Positions 1 through 8,672 of a stretch of 64,000 nucleotides of DNA are shown here, piece by piece; position 1 is the first letter of the stretch; every line of letters begins with the position of its first letter. A model generated the notes under the pieces. That model was not told the DNA's origin. It was given only the letters and a program-made list of their open reading frames with translations, and did no database searches. The translations under genes and the position numbers were made by a program. Source of the DNA: Lamprobacter modestohalophilus (lineage in GTDB: Bacteria > Pseudomonadota > Gammaproteobacteria > Chromatiales > Chromatiaceae); assembly GCF_016583905.1 (NCBI RefSeq), contig NZ_NRRY01000013.1:43486-107485 (forward strand), given 5' to 3'.

Positions 1-130
1 ACTTGGCGCAGCCGTCACAGAGTGATTCCCACTGCGTGGCGGAGAGCTGATCGAGCGCAATGCGCTCCCAGAAGGCATCGATTGCTGCGGAAGGGTTGGC
101 CATCGGCTGGGTCTGATTGATACTGGACAT
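1..130 (-). CDS. YcgN-like (UPF0260) protein, N-terminal part
   Basis: This is the first 43 codons of a minus-strand gene that runs off the left edge. It begins at ATG 130. The translated part contains FWER, then a short helix, then WESLCDGC, which is the characteristic N-terminus of the UPF0260/YcgN cysteine-rich family. The conserved cysteines of that family suggest metal binding, but the function is not established. Only two cysteines of the cluster are inside the window. It is divergent from the ogt gene, with 26 bases between the two start codons. Confidence 0.75.
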   Translation of the reverse strand, partial: MSSINQTQPMANPSAAIDAFWERIALDQLSATQWESLCDGCAK

Positions 131-156
131 CCCACTAGCTTAGCCGGTTCGGCGCG

Positions 157-720
157 ATGAATTACAGTCAGCTTCCGACACCCTTTGGCGCGATTGGCAT
201 TTTTTGGCAGGACCATCAGTTGATACGGGTTCTGCTCGCGCCTGAGCTTGCGACGGGACCAACGCTCGAGCAGGCGCGGGCGAGGGTAGCCGCGCCAACA
301 TGGCTGAGTGCTGAGATGGAGGCCTATTTCACCGACCCGCGGCATCACTTCAGCTGCGCCATCGAGCCGACGGGTACGGTCTTTCAGCGCCGGGTCTGGG
401 CGATGATCGCGGCTCTTCCGCCCGGGTGCCCTCGCACCTATGGGTCGCTCGCGGAAGCGCTCGACAGCTCCGCGCGCGCGGTTGGCAATGCCTGTCGCGC
501 TAATCCCGTGCCGCTTCGGATTCCCTGCCACCGGGTCATCGCTGCTCGCGGTCTTGGCGGCTTCGCAGGCGATCGCAGCGGCCGCCTCATCGAGATCAAG
601 CGCTGGCTGCTCGACCATGAGGCAATGTTCAGCCCGGAGCAACCGAGGCAATCGGAGACACTGGAGCCACTGGAGCCACTGGAGCCACGATGGCCGAGCG
701 AGGCGAGGGTCCAGCAATGA
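157..720 (+). CDS. ogt: Methylated-DNA--[protein]-cysteine S-methyltransferase
   Basis: A suicide DNA repair protein that takes the methyl group from O6-methylguanine onto its own cysteine. The family signature IPCHRV is present, with the acceptor Cys at residue 124, followed by the GGFAGD loop and a helical KRWLLDHE end. The helix-turn-helix region that inserts into the DNA minor groove (YGSLAEAL, then RAVGNACRANP) is complete. Length (187 aa) is normal apart from a C-terminal tail holding a LEPLEPLEP repeat. Its last bases overlap the start of xerD in an ATGA, so the two genes are probably co-transcribed and translationally coupled. Confidence 0.93.
   Translation: MNYSQLPTPFGAIGIFWQDHQLIRVLLAPELATGPTLEQARARVAAPTWLSAEMEAYFTDPRHHFSCAIEPTGTVFQRRVWAMIAALPPGCPRTYGSLAEALDSSARAVGNACRANPVPLRIPCHRVIAARGLGGFAGDRSGRLIEIKRWLLDHEAMFSPEQPRQSETLEPLEPLEPRWPSEARVQQ
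661..687 (+). repeat. Three tandem copies of CTGGAGCCA in ogt
   Basis: Three perfect 9-bp units, CTGGAGCCA, near the 3' end of ogt. They are in frame and encode LEP three times in the C-terminal tail, outside the conserved fold. This is one of several short in-frame expansions in the window. Confidence 0.9.
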
Positions 721-1670
721 GGCAGACGGGCGACCTGACTGAAGGCCAGGCCGAGCAGGGCTTGAGCCCAGGCGATGATAGCGGGCTGCGCGTGATCGAA
801 GCCTTTGCCGATGCGCTCTGGATGGAACGTGGGCTGAGCGCGAACACGCTCGCCGCCTATCAGTCGGACCTCCGTGGCTTTCATCTCTGGCTCACTCGAG
901 AGCATCGGCGTGGCCTGACACTGGCCCAGCGTAGCGATCTGCTCGACTATCTTGCGGTGCTCGCACAGCAGGGTCGCAAGCCGCGCTCATCAGCACGCGT
1001 CCTGTCCTGCTTGCGGCAGTTCTATGGGCACCTGCGGCGTCAGGGCGTGATTGCAGAAGACCCCAGCGAGCGCGTCGAGGCGCCGCGGCTGGGCCGACCG
1101 CTGCCAAAGACATTGACCGAGGCCGACGTCGAGGCGCTGCTGGAGGCGCCCGATGCCGATGATCCACGCGGCCATCGCGATCGCACCATGCTGGAGGTGC
1201 TCTACGCCAGCGGCTTGCGCGTCACTGAGCTGGTCACCCTGAGACCAGACGCCGTGAGTCTGACGCAGGGTGTGGTGCGCATCACCGGCAAGGGCGACAA
1301 AGAGCGCTTGGTCCCACTCGGCGAGGAGGCGACCAGCTGGCTGGTCAGCTATGCAAGGGGGCCGAGGGCGGTGCTGCTCGGCAGTCGGACCTGCGACTAT
1401 CTGTTTCCGACTCAGCGCAGCGATTGCATGACACGTCAGGCCTTCTGGCAACTCATCAAACGCTATGCCGCCCTGGCCGGGATCATCAAGCCCCTCTCGC
1501 CGCACACCTTGCGGCATGCCTTTGCGACGCACCTGTTGAACCATGGGGCCGATCTGCGCGTCGTACAGATGTTGCTCGGGCATAGCGATCTCTCGACCAC
1601 GCAGATCTACACCCATGTGGCGCGCGAACGTTTAAAGCAGTTGCACGAGAAGCACCACCCGCGTGCTTGA
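717..1670 (+). CDS. xerD: Site-specific tyrosine recombinase XerD
   Basis: Tyrosine recombinase that acts with XerC at dif to resolve chromosome dimers. The N-terminal SAM-like domain (ALWMERGLSANTLAAYQSDL) is followed by the catalytic domain. The catalytic residues are all visible: Arg in YASGLRVTEL, Lys in GKGDKERL, His-x-x-Arg in HTLRHAFATHLL, His in LLGHSDL and the nucleophile Tyr in IYTHV. The C-terminus HHPRA matches XerD rather than XerC. ATG 717 was chosen over an upstream in-frame ATG at 690 because it forms an ATGA overlap with the ogt stop. The xerD-dsbC order is the usual gammaproteobacterial arrangement. Confidence 0.95.
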   Translation: MRQTGDLTEGQAEQGLSPGDDSGLRVIEAFADALWMERGLSANTLAAYQSDLRGFHLWLTREHRRGLTLAQRSDLLDYLAVLAQQGRKPRSSARVLSCLRQFYGHLRRQGVIAEDPSERVEAPRLGRPLPKTLTEADVEALLEAPDADDPRGHRDRTMLEVLYASGLRVTELVTLRPDAVSLTQGVVRITGKGDKERLVPLGEEATSWLVSYARGPRAVLLGSRTCDYLFPTQRSDCMTRQAFWQLIKRYAALAGIIKPLSPHTLRHAFATHLLNHGADLRVVQMLLGHSDLSTTQIYTHVARERLKQLHEKHHPRA

Positions 1671-1915
1671 TACGAGCCGCCGCGTGCTTGAGATGAGTTG
1701 CCGTCTGAACAGATGGTAACCCGCCAGCAGTAGACCTAATCCGCCGCATGCTCTATGTTGCCGGGTTTTGCCGGTGAGGACTGTCGCTCGCTTCGCAACT
1801 GAGCACGCAATCACCAAGTCTAGGGATCCAGGGGCACAAGCGGAGTTGATTGAAATGCGTCCCCATAGAGTTTAGTCCCCATTGCACATCGTCTTAGAGA
1901 CCTGAGGAAAACAGC

Positions 1916-2641
1916 ATGACAATGCGTTTGAGGATCGGGGCCGCTGGCCTCGCCATGGCCGTCACACTGCTCGCCGTCAGCACGGCAGGCAGCGCCAGTG
2001 AGGCGCAGACCATCCGCGAGGCCTTGGCCAAGGTGCTACCGGATGCGAAGCCAACCAGCGTGCAGCCGACCCCAATCAAGGGCCTGTTCCAGGTCGAGAT
2101 TGGCCCGCAGGTGATGTACATGACTGGCGATGGCCGCTATCTGATCGACGGCGCCATCGTTGACCTGGAAACCCGCGAAAACCTGGCTGAAAAGGCGCAA
2201 AACGAGGCACGTCAGCGTGCGGTTGAAGCCCTCGGCGAGGATGAGATGATCGTCTTTGATGCGCCGAACGCCAAGCACCAGATCACCGTCTTCACCGACA
2301 TCGACTGCGGCTACTGCCGCAAGCTGCATCAGCAGATCGATGGTTATCAGGCGGAAGGCATCAGCGTGCGCTACCTGTTCTATCCGCGCACCGGTGTCGA
2401 CACGCCCTCCTACGATAAGGCCGTCGCGGTCTGGTGCGCTGACGATCAGCGCGCCGCGATGACCGAGGCCAAGAACGGTAATCCAGTCGACAGCAAGGCC
2501 TGCAACAACCCAGTGCAGCGCCACATGGAGCTGGGCGAGCTGATGGGCATTCGTGGTACCCCAGCCATCATTCTTGAGAACGGTCAACTGGTACCCGGCT
2601 TCGTCGAGCCCAAGCGGCTTGTGCAGGTGCTTGAGCAGTAA
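1916..2641 (+). CDS. dsbC: Thiol:disulfide interchange protein DsbC
   Basis: Periplasmic disulfide isomerase. It has a signal peptide (hydrophobic core followed by STAGSAS), an N-terminal dimerisation domain and a thioredoxin fold with active site CGYC at residues 131-134. The cis-proline loop reads GIRGTPAII. Length (241 aa) is normal. A GAGGA ribosome site sits ahead of the ATG. It lies between xerD and a dsbA-type gene, so this part of the chromosome groups oxidative protein folding in the periplasm. The 245 bases between xerD and dsbC show no gene and presumably hold its promoter. Confidence 0.94.
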   Translation: MTMRLRIGAAGLAMAVTLLAVSTAGSASEAQTIREALAKVLPDAKPTSVQPTPIKGLFQVEIGPQVMYMTGDGRYLIDGAIVDLETRENLAEKAQNEARQRAVEALGEDEMIVFDAPNAKHQITVFTDIDCGYCRKLHQQIDGYQAEGISVRYLFYPRTGVDTPSYDKAVAVWCADDQRAAMTEAKNGNPVDSKACNNPVQRHMELGELMGIRGTPAIILENGQLVPGFVEPKRLVQVLEQ

Positions 2642-2814
2642 GCAAGTATTGTAGCCGTCATGCGTGTCGTCATCGCCGACGGCACGAACTGCTCTATCCG
2701 TTAACCCTTCGCGCAGAACAGCGGCCTGGCTGCTGATAGCAGTCCGCGTTGTGCGAGTTCGTTGTCCGTCCGCTCGGTCGGATGCCCCTGAGAGTCTTGT
2801 CTGGAGATGTGACA

Positions 2815-3465
2815 ATGGATGCGATTCGGCGCCGATTCAGCCTCTACTTGCTGGCCTTTCTGGCCTTCCTCTGTCTGCCCTTGACGGCGAGCGCGGAGCT
2901 TGTCGAGGGTCGCGACTGGAAGGCGGTCAGTGCCCCAGCAACCGAGCAAGAAGGCGATGAGATCGAGGTCTTGGAGTTCTTTTCCTACGGCTGTCCACAC
3001 TGCGGCGACATCAACCCGCTGATCAAGCAGTGGGCTGAGGGATTGCCGAGCGATGTGCGCTTTGAGCGCGTGCCGGTCACCTTTGGACGCGCCGCTTGGG
3101 AGAGCCTGTCGCGACTCTACTTCGCCCTCGATTTCGCGGATGAGCTGGAGACGTTGGACCAGATGGTTTTCGATGCCGTCATCAAGCAGCGGACCAATCT
3201 CTACACCGAAAAGACCGCACTCAACTGGATTGGCGAGCAGGGCGTTGATCGCGAGGCCTTCGCCAAGTTCTACAACAGCTTTGCGGTCGAGGCAGCGCTG
3301 GCGCGCGCGAATACCCTGGCGGCTCGTTTTCGCGTCGACGCAGTGCCGATGATCATCGTCGATGGGCGTTACGTCGTCCTTGGCGAGGGCGCTAAGAGCA
3401 AGGCCGATCTGATCGAGATCGCGGACGCGCTGATCGTCAAAGCCCGTGAAGCTCGACAAGACTGA
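2815..3465 (+). CDS. dsbA: Thiol:disulfide interchange protein DsbA
   Basis: Periplasmic dithiol oxidase that introduces disulfides. The start at ATG 2815 is preceded by TGGAG and gives an immediate signal peptide ending in TASA. The active site CPHC is at residues 60-63 in FFSYGCPHCG, and the cis-proline motif is VDAVPMIIVDG. The 216-aa length matches the family. The reading frame is open further upstream to 2749, but that stretch has no signal-like character and was left out. It follows dsbC by 173 bases on the same strand. Confidence 0.93.
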   Translation: MDAIRRRFSLYLLAFLAFLCLPLTASAELVEGRDWKAVSAPATEQEGDEIEVLEFFSYGCPHCGDINPLIKQWAEGLPSDVRFERVPVTFGRAAWESLSRLYFALDFADELETLDQMVFDAVIKQRTNLYTEKTALNWIGEQGVDREAFAKFYNSFAVEAALARANTLAARFRVDAVPMIIVDGRYVVLGEGAKSKADLIEIADALIVKAREARQD

Positions 3466-3474
3466 TCTGACCCC

Positions 3475-5472
3475 ATGAAGCCAGGCTCCTCCATCCTTCG
3501 ATTTGCCTCCGCTATCCTCCTGAGCAGCGCTATGTCCAGCCAAGCATCTGATTCCGCCCCTGATCCCACCGCTGCAGATGCGGGTGGCAGCGGGCTGCCG
3601 ACCCTGATCCCGCGCGAGGTTCTGTTCGGCAATCCAACCCGCGCCCAGGCGAGGCTGTCGCCGGATGGTCGGCATCTGAGCTGGCTCGCGCCGTCCGCGA
3701 ACGATGTGCTCAACGTCTGGGTTCAGCCGGCCGACCGCAGCCAAGAGGCGCGCCAGATCACGAATGATCAAAAACGCGGCATTCGCAGCTATGGCTGGAC
3801 CGAGGATGGCACTCGCATCCTTTACGTGCAGGACGAGGGTGGCGATGAAAATTGGCATCTCTACGCGGCGCCGTTGGATGGCTCAGAGGCACGCGATTTG
3901 ACCCCCTTTGAGGGTGTGCGTGCGCAGAATCTGATGACCGACCCCAAGCATCCAAACGAGATTCTGGTCGGACTCAATCAGCGTGACCCGAGCGTCTTCG
4001 ACATGTACCGGGTCCAGCTCGACAGCGGCAAGGTCTCGCTGGATACCGAGAATCCGGGCGATGTGGTCAGCTGGCTAACCGATGCCGAGTTCCGCATTCG
4101 TGCCGCTGAAGCCACCGACCCCGAGACGGGCGACGACATCATTCGTGTCCGTGACGAGATCAGTCAGCCTTGGCGTGAGCTGCTGCGCTTCCCCTTTGGC
4201 GAGAACGGCGGTGCGCTGGCCTTTAATGATCAGGGCGATCAGCTCTTTGTCACGAGCTCGCTCGGCTCGGACACGACTCGGTTGCTGGCGCTGGATCTCA
4301 AGACCGGCAAGCCGAGCGCAGAGCTGGCCCGGCATGCTAAGGCCGACGTTGGCTCGGTGATCATGCATCCGACCGAGCATCGGGTGCAGGCGGTCGAGTT
4401 CGATTATCTGAAGCCAGAATGGACGATCATCGACTCGAGCATCGCCGACGACATGGCCTATCTGGAGGAGACCGCCGAGGGCACGGTCGCGATCGTCAGC
4501 CGAACCCTGGCCGATGACCGCTGGGTCTTCGTCGACCAGCCTGATGATGGGCCGGCTGCCTACTATCTCTATGACCGCGAGCCACGCAAGGTCGAGCGCC
4601 TGTTCGTCACCCGCCCGGAGCTGGCCGAGTGTGATCTCGCCAAGATGCAGCCGCTCGAGATCCAGGCTCGCGACGGCCTAACGCTGCCGTCCTATCTGAC
4701 CCTGCCGCTCGGGCTCGAGCCCAAGCAGCTGCCGCTGGTGCTGCTAGTTCACGGGGGTCCTTGGGCGCGTGACGACTGGGGCTATAGCGCGCAGGCGCAG
4801 TGGCTAGCGAACCGGGGCTATGCCGTGCTGCAGGTGAATTTCCGCGGCTCGACTGGCTTCGGCAAGGCCTTCTTGAACGCCGGCAACGAGGAGTGGGGCG
4901 TCGGTGCCATGCAGCATGATCTCACCGACGCGGTGCGCTGGGCGATTGAGCAGGACATCGCCGACCCTGAGCGTATCTGCATCTACGGTGGTTCCTACGG
5001 CGGTTATGCGACCCTAGCTGGCCTCGCGTTCACGCCTGACCTCTATGCCTGCGGCGTCGACATTGTTGGGCCCTCCAATATCGAGACCCTGTTCCAATCG
5101 GTGCCGCCGTATTGGGCGCCGATGAAGAAGCAGTTAGTCAAGCGGGTGGGCGATGTCGAGAACGATCCGGAGCTGAACCGCCGCATCTCGCCGCTGTTCC
5201 ATGCCGAGAAGATCGAGGCGCCGCTAATGGTGCTGCAGGGCGCCAATGATCCGCGCGTGAAGATCGCCGAGGCCGATCAGATCGTCGCCGCGATGCGCGA
5301 GAAGGATCTCCCGGTCACCTACATCGTCTTCCCCGACGAAGGCCACGGCTTCGCGCGCCCCGAGAACCGGCTCGACGCGAATGCGCGCATCGAGCAGTTC
5401 CTCGCCGAGCAACTGGGCGGTCGCGCCGAGCCGATCACGCCGATCGAGGGCAGCACGGCCGAGGAGCGCTGA
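3475..5472 (+). CDS. Secreted S9 family peptidase (acylaminoacyl/prolyl oligopeptidase type)
   Basis: Serine peptidase of the prolyl oligopeptidase clan. A signal peptide at residues 1-24 indicates export. Residues about 50-370 form a seven-bladed propeller-like region (SPDGRHLSW, then GWTEDGTRILY). The rest is an alpha/beta hydrolase domain. The catalytic triad can be read directly: Ser507 in GGSYGGYA, Asp592 in GANDPRVK and His624 in DEGHGF. HGGPWARD supplies the oxyanion region. Length (665 aa) is typical. It starts 9 bases after dsbA, so it may be co-transcribed. The exact substrate cannot be read from the sequence. Confidence 0.9.
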   Translation: MKPGSSILRFASAILLSSAMSSQASDSAPDPTAADAGGSGLPTLIPREVLFGNPTRAQARLSPDGRHLSWLAPSANDVLNVWVQPADRSQEARQITNDQKRGIRSYGWTEDGTRILYVQDEGGDENWHLYAAPLDGSEARDLTPFEGVRAQNLMTDPKHPNEILVGLNQRDPSVFDMYRVQLDSGKVSLDTENPGDVVSWLTDAEFRIRAAEATDPETGDDIIRVRDEISQPWRELLRFPFGENGGALAFNDQGDQLFVTSSLGSDTTRLLALDLKTGKPSAELARHAKADVGSVIMHPTEHRVQAVEFDYLKPEWTIIDSSIADDMAYLEETAEGTVAIVSRTLADDRWVFVDQPDDGPAAYYLYDREPRKVERLFVTRPELAECDLAKMQPLEIQARDGLTLPSYLTLPLGLEPKQLPLVLLVHGGPWARDDWGYSAQAQWLANRGYAVLQVNFRGSTGFGKAFLNAGNEEWGVGAMQHDLTDAVRWAIEQDIADPERICIYGGSYGGYATLAGLAFTPDLYACGVDIVGPSNIETLFQSVPPYWAPMKKQLVKRVGDVENDPELNRRISPLFHAEKIEAPLMVLQGANDPRVKIAEADQIVAAMREKDLPVTYIVFPDEGHGFARPENRLDANARIEQFLAEQLGGRAEPITPIEGSTAEER

Positions 5473-5482
5473 GCATCAGGCA

Positions 5483-5498
5483 GCGCCTAAAGAGGCGC
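5483..5498. terminator. Hairpin between convergent genes
   Basis: A perfect 6-bp GC-rich stem, GCGCCT/AGGCGC, with an AAAG loop, just after the S9 peptidase stop and ahead of the convergent DUF89 stop. It has no T-run, so it may be a weak or Rho-assisted terminator, or only a stalling hairpin. Confidence 0.35.
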
Positions 5499-5527
5499 AG
5501 CGGGTCTCGAACAGGGGGGTTAGCCTG

Positions 5528-5549
5528 AAACAAGCGCTTCGTCGTCCGG
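5528..5549. repeat. Dispersed repeat motif, copy 1
   Basis: AAACAAGCGCTTC followed by GTCGTCCGG. The same 22 bases with three changes recur at 21927-21948. Both copies sit at the 3' side of genes in intergenic DNA, which suggests a dispersed repeat family. Confidence 0.5.
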
Positions 5550-5566
5550 AATGGTGACGAGACATC

Positions 5567-6451
5567 TTAGCCGGCACCCTTGCTAGTGGCCGAGACTGCG
5601 GCGCTTAAGGCATCACTCGCCTTGATGATGACGCTGCCGGGGGCGACGCCAATATCCTCGGCGATCACGGAACACTTGGCCTGCAGCAGGAAGCAAATCG
5701 GCGCATCGACGTTGCTGAGCGTCTCGTAGTTCGCCTGGCCCTTGGCAATGATCAGGCCGGCACGCTCGAAGCGCTCACGAAAGGCACTCGAGCAGAGGCC
5801 GAGCGGGGTGCCCATCGCGTCGCAGCCGGTATCGCTGAGCGCAGCGACCTGATCGAGACCGGCCTCGGTCGCCTCCTCGCGGGTGGCATCGTTGAGCACG
5901 GGACCGGCCTTCACAACATAGTCCACTGGCACCGGCAGGGCCTCGATCAGGACGCGATCAAAGACCGTCTCACCGGCATTGTCGGCCAGATACAGCACTC
6001 GATCGACCTGCTGCAAGGTCTGGCGCAACGGTGCTAGGTCATCGATCGCTGGTGTCGCCTGCAGCACGCGCTCCAAGGTCGCTTCCAGGTCGAAGGTCTC
6101 GGCGACGCCGTAGTCGATGATATTGCCAGCGATCGCGATGCGCACCGCGGTTGCGAGCGGGTCGGTTGCAGTCGCCACCCGCTCCTTGAGCATCGGCAGC
6201 AAGGCGAGGGCGCTGGCAGTAGCCTCCTGTTTGCTCTCGCGGTAGGGGTCTGCCACCTGGGTGCGCTCGCGCACTAGCCGATGAATCTGGTTGCCCATCT
6301 CTGGTGGTGTCGCCGCGTCCGAGACCGCCCCTAGCTCGGTCATGGTCTCTTCCAGGATCGCGCGCTGCAGTGCGGGCGGAGCGCCGGCCCGGCGCGCCGC
6401 GCTCAGTGCCTGACGCAGAAAGCAGGGCCAGCAGTCGAGATAAATCTTCAT
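5567..6451 (-). CDS. DUF89 / ARMT1-like damage-control phosphatase family protein
   Basis: 294-aa member of the DUF89 family, which contains metal-dependent phosphatases that act on damaged or side-product phosphometabolites. Conserved features seen are the N-terminal CWPCFLRQAL cysteine motif, the LADNAGE motif with its metal-binding Asp and Asn near the middle, the KAGPVLNDAT segment, and SNVDAPICFLLQAKC near the end. The physiological substrate is unknown for this bacterial branch. It is 12 bases downstream of a small zinc-ribbon gene and almost certainly shares its transcript. Confidence 0.85.
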   Translation of the reverse strand: MKIYLDCWPCFLRQALSAARRAGAPPALQRAILEETMTELGAVSDAATPPEMGNQIHRLVRERTQVADPYRESKQEATASALALLPMLKERVATATDPLATAVRIAIAGNIIDYGVAETFDLEATLERVLQATPAIDDLAPLRQTLQQVDRVLYLADNAGETVFDRVLIEALPVPVDYVVKAGPVLNDATREEATEAGLDQVAALSDTGCDAMGTPLGLCSSAFRERFERAGLIIAKGQANYETLSNVDAPICFLLQAKCSVIAEDIGVAPGSVIIKASDALSAAVSATSKGAG

Positions 6452-6463
6452 CGCAAGCGAGTC

Positions 6464-6649
6464 CTAGCCCTGACGTTTCTGTTGCAACAGCGCATCGTGA
6501 TGAGAGCCCTCGCGAATCAGCTTGGCACCGCACTGCGGGCAGCGCTCGTCTTGGCAGGGCACCCCGCGTTGATGCTCGGCGCGATACGCGCACTTCGGAC
6601 AGAAGCAAGCACCGCCGGTACCCATGTCGTGTCGTCGTTGTTGGGGCAT
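6464..6649 (-). CDS. Small zinc-ribbon protein
   Basis: A 61-aa protein with two CxxC-type pairs: CFCPKC near the N-terminus and CPQCGAKL after PCQDER. The spacing is that of a rubredoxin-like zinc ribbon. A strong ribosome site, GAGGAGA, precedes its ATG. No enzyme function can be assigned. Its close pairing with the DUF89 gene suggests a shared role, perhaps as a metal-binding accessory. Confidence 0.75.
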   Translation of the reverse strand: MPQQRRHDMGTGGACFCPKCAYRAEHQRGVPCQDERCPQCGAKLIREGSHHDALLQQKRQG

Positions 6650-6777
6650 GATCGCGTCTCCTCGTTGCTTTTCCGATCAGTTCAGTCGGAATTGTGCGAC
6701 GGTGAGACGAGACTCGCATTGACAAGTCTCGATCCAGAGCCGGGCGTTTTGAATCAAATGATGGAAACGGACGCACA

Positions 6778-8361
6778 TCAGGGCAGGCCCTCGCCCGAGG
6801 TCAGCGAGCCGACGACAAAGGCGAGGTTGACCGCGCCGATCAGCGTGGCCGCATGTGCCTCGGCCTGCGCCTGGCGAGCATCGAGTAGCGCGGTGTCCGC
6901 CTCTGTTGCGGCATCGACGGTGCCGACGCCATTGCGGTAGGCCGCTAAGGCGGCATCATAGGTGGTCGCAGCGGCCTCGACGAGGGCGCTGGCGGCGCGG
7001 TGTGATTCGAGCGCGGTGCGCAGCGCATTTCGGGCTGCAACGATCTCGGTCACCGCAGCGGTCTGCACCCGTTGAAATTCATCGGCGGCCATCTCGGCTT
7101 GGGACTCGGCTTCTCTGACCTGAGCCTCTCGCAGACCGGCATCGTAGAGTGGCACCGTGACCCCGAGTAGCAGACCGTTGCCTGAGCCCTGCTGACCGAT
7201 GGTGGGCAGGCCGGACACATCAAAATCCCCCGTCCCTGAAGCAAGGTTTCCGCCGGCATAGAGCTTGGGCAGAGAACCGGCCTGCGCGGCTTTTACCCCG
7301 GCCTTGCTGGCCTGCAGCGCCGCGTAGCTCGCCGCAACGTCGGGCCGCTGCGAAAGCGCTTGTCGGATCGTTGCCTCGAGCGGTGCGGAGGCCGGCTCCG
7401 GAAGCGGCCGGCTCGCCGCGCTGAGCGCATCGACCTGCAACCGGGCATTCACGCCCACAGCAGCGAGCAGGTTCTGATACGCATCGCGTTCTTCCCCCTC
7501 TGCCTGGACCCGTCGTAACTCGGCCTGTGCCACGGCTTGGCGCGCCTGTGCCGACTCGACGCTGGTCGTGAGCCCTTGGGCCTCGCGTGCTTCGACGGCG
7601 GTCCGGACTGCTTCGGCGTTGCGCAACGCCGTTTCGGCAAAGCCTCGTCGCTGGATCGCAGCGCCGTAGAGGTAATAGGCCTGCGACACCTCGAAGATCA
7701 GCTGTTGATGCGTGCCGTTGAAGAGGATGTTTGCCGCGATCGCGGTGTGCTTGGCCGCCGTCGCGAGCGCCTGGCGCTGGCCGAAGTCAAACAGCAGCCA
7801 CTGCAGTGCGAGCATCTGCGTCGTACCCTGTTCGCTGGTGTCGACACTGAGGTTTTCGCCCAGCACGTCCGGCAGCGGCGTTGTCAGTTCCTGATATCCG
7901 CCAATCACCGTCGCGCTGATGACCGGCAGGTAGGTCGCCTCCACCATGCCGACCGCCAGCGCCGCCTGCCGTGCCTGCTGCCAGGCGGTGCGGGTCGCCG
8001 GGTTCGTCCGTTGTGCGAGGTCGATCAGCTCGGGCAAGCGATAGGTGCGGTCCGGATCATAGGTGCGGTCTGGATCGACCCCTTTGGTCAGCGGGAACTG
8101 CGCGCGTGCTGAATCCGCAGGGATGCTGAAGTGTGCAGTCCCGTCATCTGGTGTTGGCTGATGCGTGCGCGCGCGACTCCAGAGGCCTGTTTCCTCGTCG
8201 CCGCTAGGCGTCCAGGGCTGGTCGGGCGAAGGGGAGGTCATGTTCTCTGCGTTGGAGGCGCAGCCGGCCAGCATCAGCATCAGACCGAGGACGACTGTGA
8301 AAGCTAGTGCGGCAGCGATCACTGAAGCGCCAGCGCGCACCGAGGCGCTGGCGTGGTGCAT
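6778..8361 (-). CDS. TolC-like outer-membrane efflux lipoprotein
   Basis: Outer-membrane channel of a tripartite efflux system (NodT-type). ATG 8361 gives a lipoprotein signal with lipobox LMLAGC. Two repeated outer-membrane efflux domains follow, with the long alpha-helical coiled segments of the TolC family (for example EAVRTAVEAREAQGL and EAESQAEMAADEFQRVQ). The frame stays open upstream to 8598, but that part is the translated transposon-like element and is not protein-like. Another ATG at 8385 lies inside the element. It is the last gene of the DUF1656-HlyD-FUSC operon, 311 bases after FUSC, and the element inserted in front of it may have changed its expression. Confidence 0.85.
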   Translation of the reverse strand: MHHASASVRAGASVIAAALAFTVVLGLMLMLAGCASNAENMTSPSPDQPWTPSGDEETGLWSRARTHQPTPDDGTAHFSIPADSARAQFPLTKGVDPDRTYDPDRTYRLPELIDLAQRTNPATRTAWQQARQAALAVGMVEATYLPVISATVIGGYQELTTPLPDVLGENLSVDTSEQGTTQMLALQWLLFDFGQRQALATAAKHTAIAANILFNGTHQQLIFEVSQAYYLYGAAIQRRGFAETALRNAEAVRTAVEAREAQGLTTSVESAQARQAVAQAELRRVQAEGEERDAYQNLLAAVGVNARLQVDALSAASRPLPEPASAPLEATIRQALSQRPDVAASYAALQASKAGVKAAQAGSLPKLYAGGNLASGTGDFDVSGLPTIGQQGSGNGLLLGVTVPLYDAGLREAQVREAESQAEMAADEFQRVQTAAVTEIVAARNALRTALESHRAASALVEAAATTYDAALAAYRNGVGTVDAATEADTALLDARQAQAEAHAATLIGAVNLAFVVGSLTSGEGLP

Positions 8362-8605
8362 TGAGGTGGGGTGCAGCCTCGACATGATGTCGCGTGATGT
8401 TTTGACGTGGCAAGAAGAGGCTCGCGCAGAGACGCAGAGGCGCAAAGGAAGAAAGCGCATGCTCGATGTTCTCAGTGCGCTTCTCTTGTCCTTCTCTTCT
8501 TCTCTGCGCCTTTGCGTCTCCGCGCGAGATCTCTTTTTCTTGTGTCGTCTACGCAACATGGCAGCATCTGATCGACATGATGTGGAAACCGCACCCATTG
8601 AGGTG
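8360..8605. mobile_element. Non-autonomous palindromic element (MITE-like), copy 1, with target duplication
   Basis: The element covers 8369-8596 and is flanked by a perfect 9-bp direct repeat, ATTGAGGTG (8360-8368 and 8597-8605). The ends are imperfect inverted repeats starting GGGTGC, each containing a CATGATGTC-like block. Inside are two long inverted arms: CTCGCGCAGAGACGC at about 8421 and its partner ending GTCTCCGCGCGAG at about 8528. It has no transposase gene. A second copy in the opposite orientation is at 22536-22771. The insertion landed right at the start codon of the TolC-like gene, so the left duplication contains the CAT (minus-strand ATG). Confidence 0.85.
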
Positions 8606-8672
8606 AAAGCCTGTCATGAAGCGCTATCGCGCAATAAGACGCCAGCGCGGCGCAACCAAGCATGACGGTCCG

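Noticed and set aside
8362..8598. Upstream extension of the TolC-like gene through AETQRRREE-type sequence
   Set aside because: This is the translation of the palindromic element's arms. The lipoprotein signal starts right after the element.
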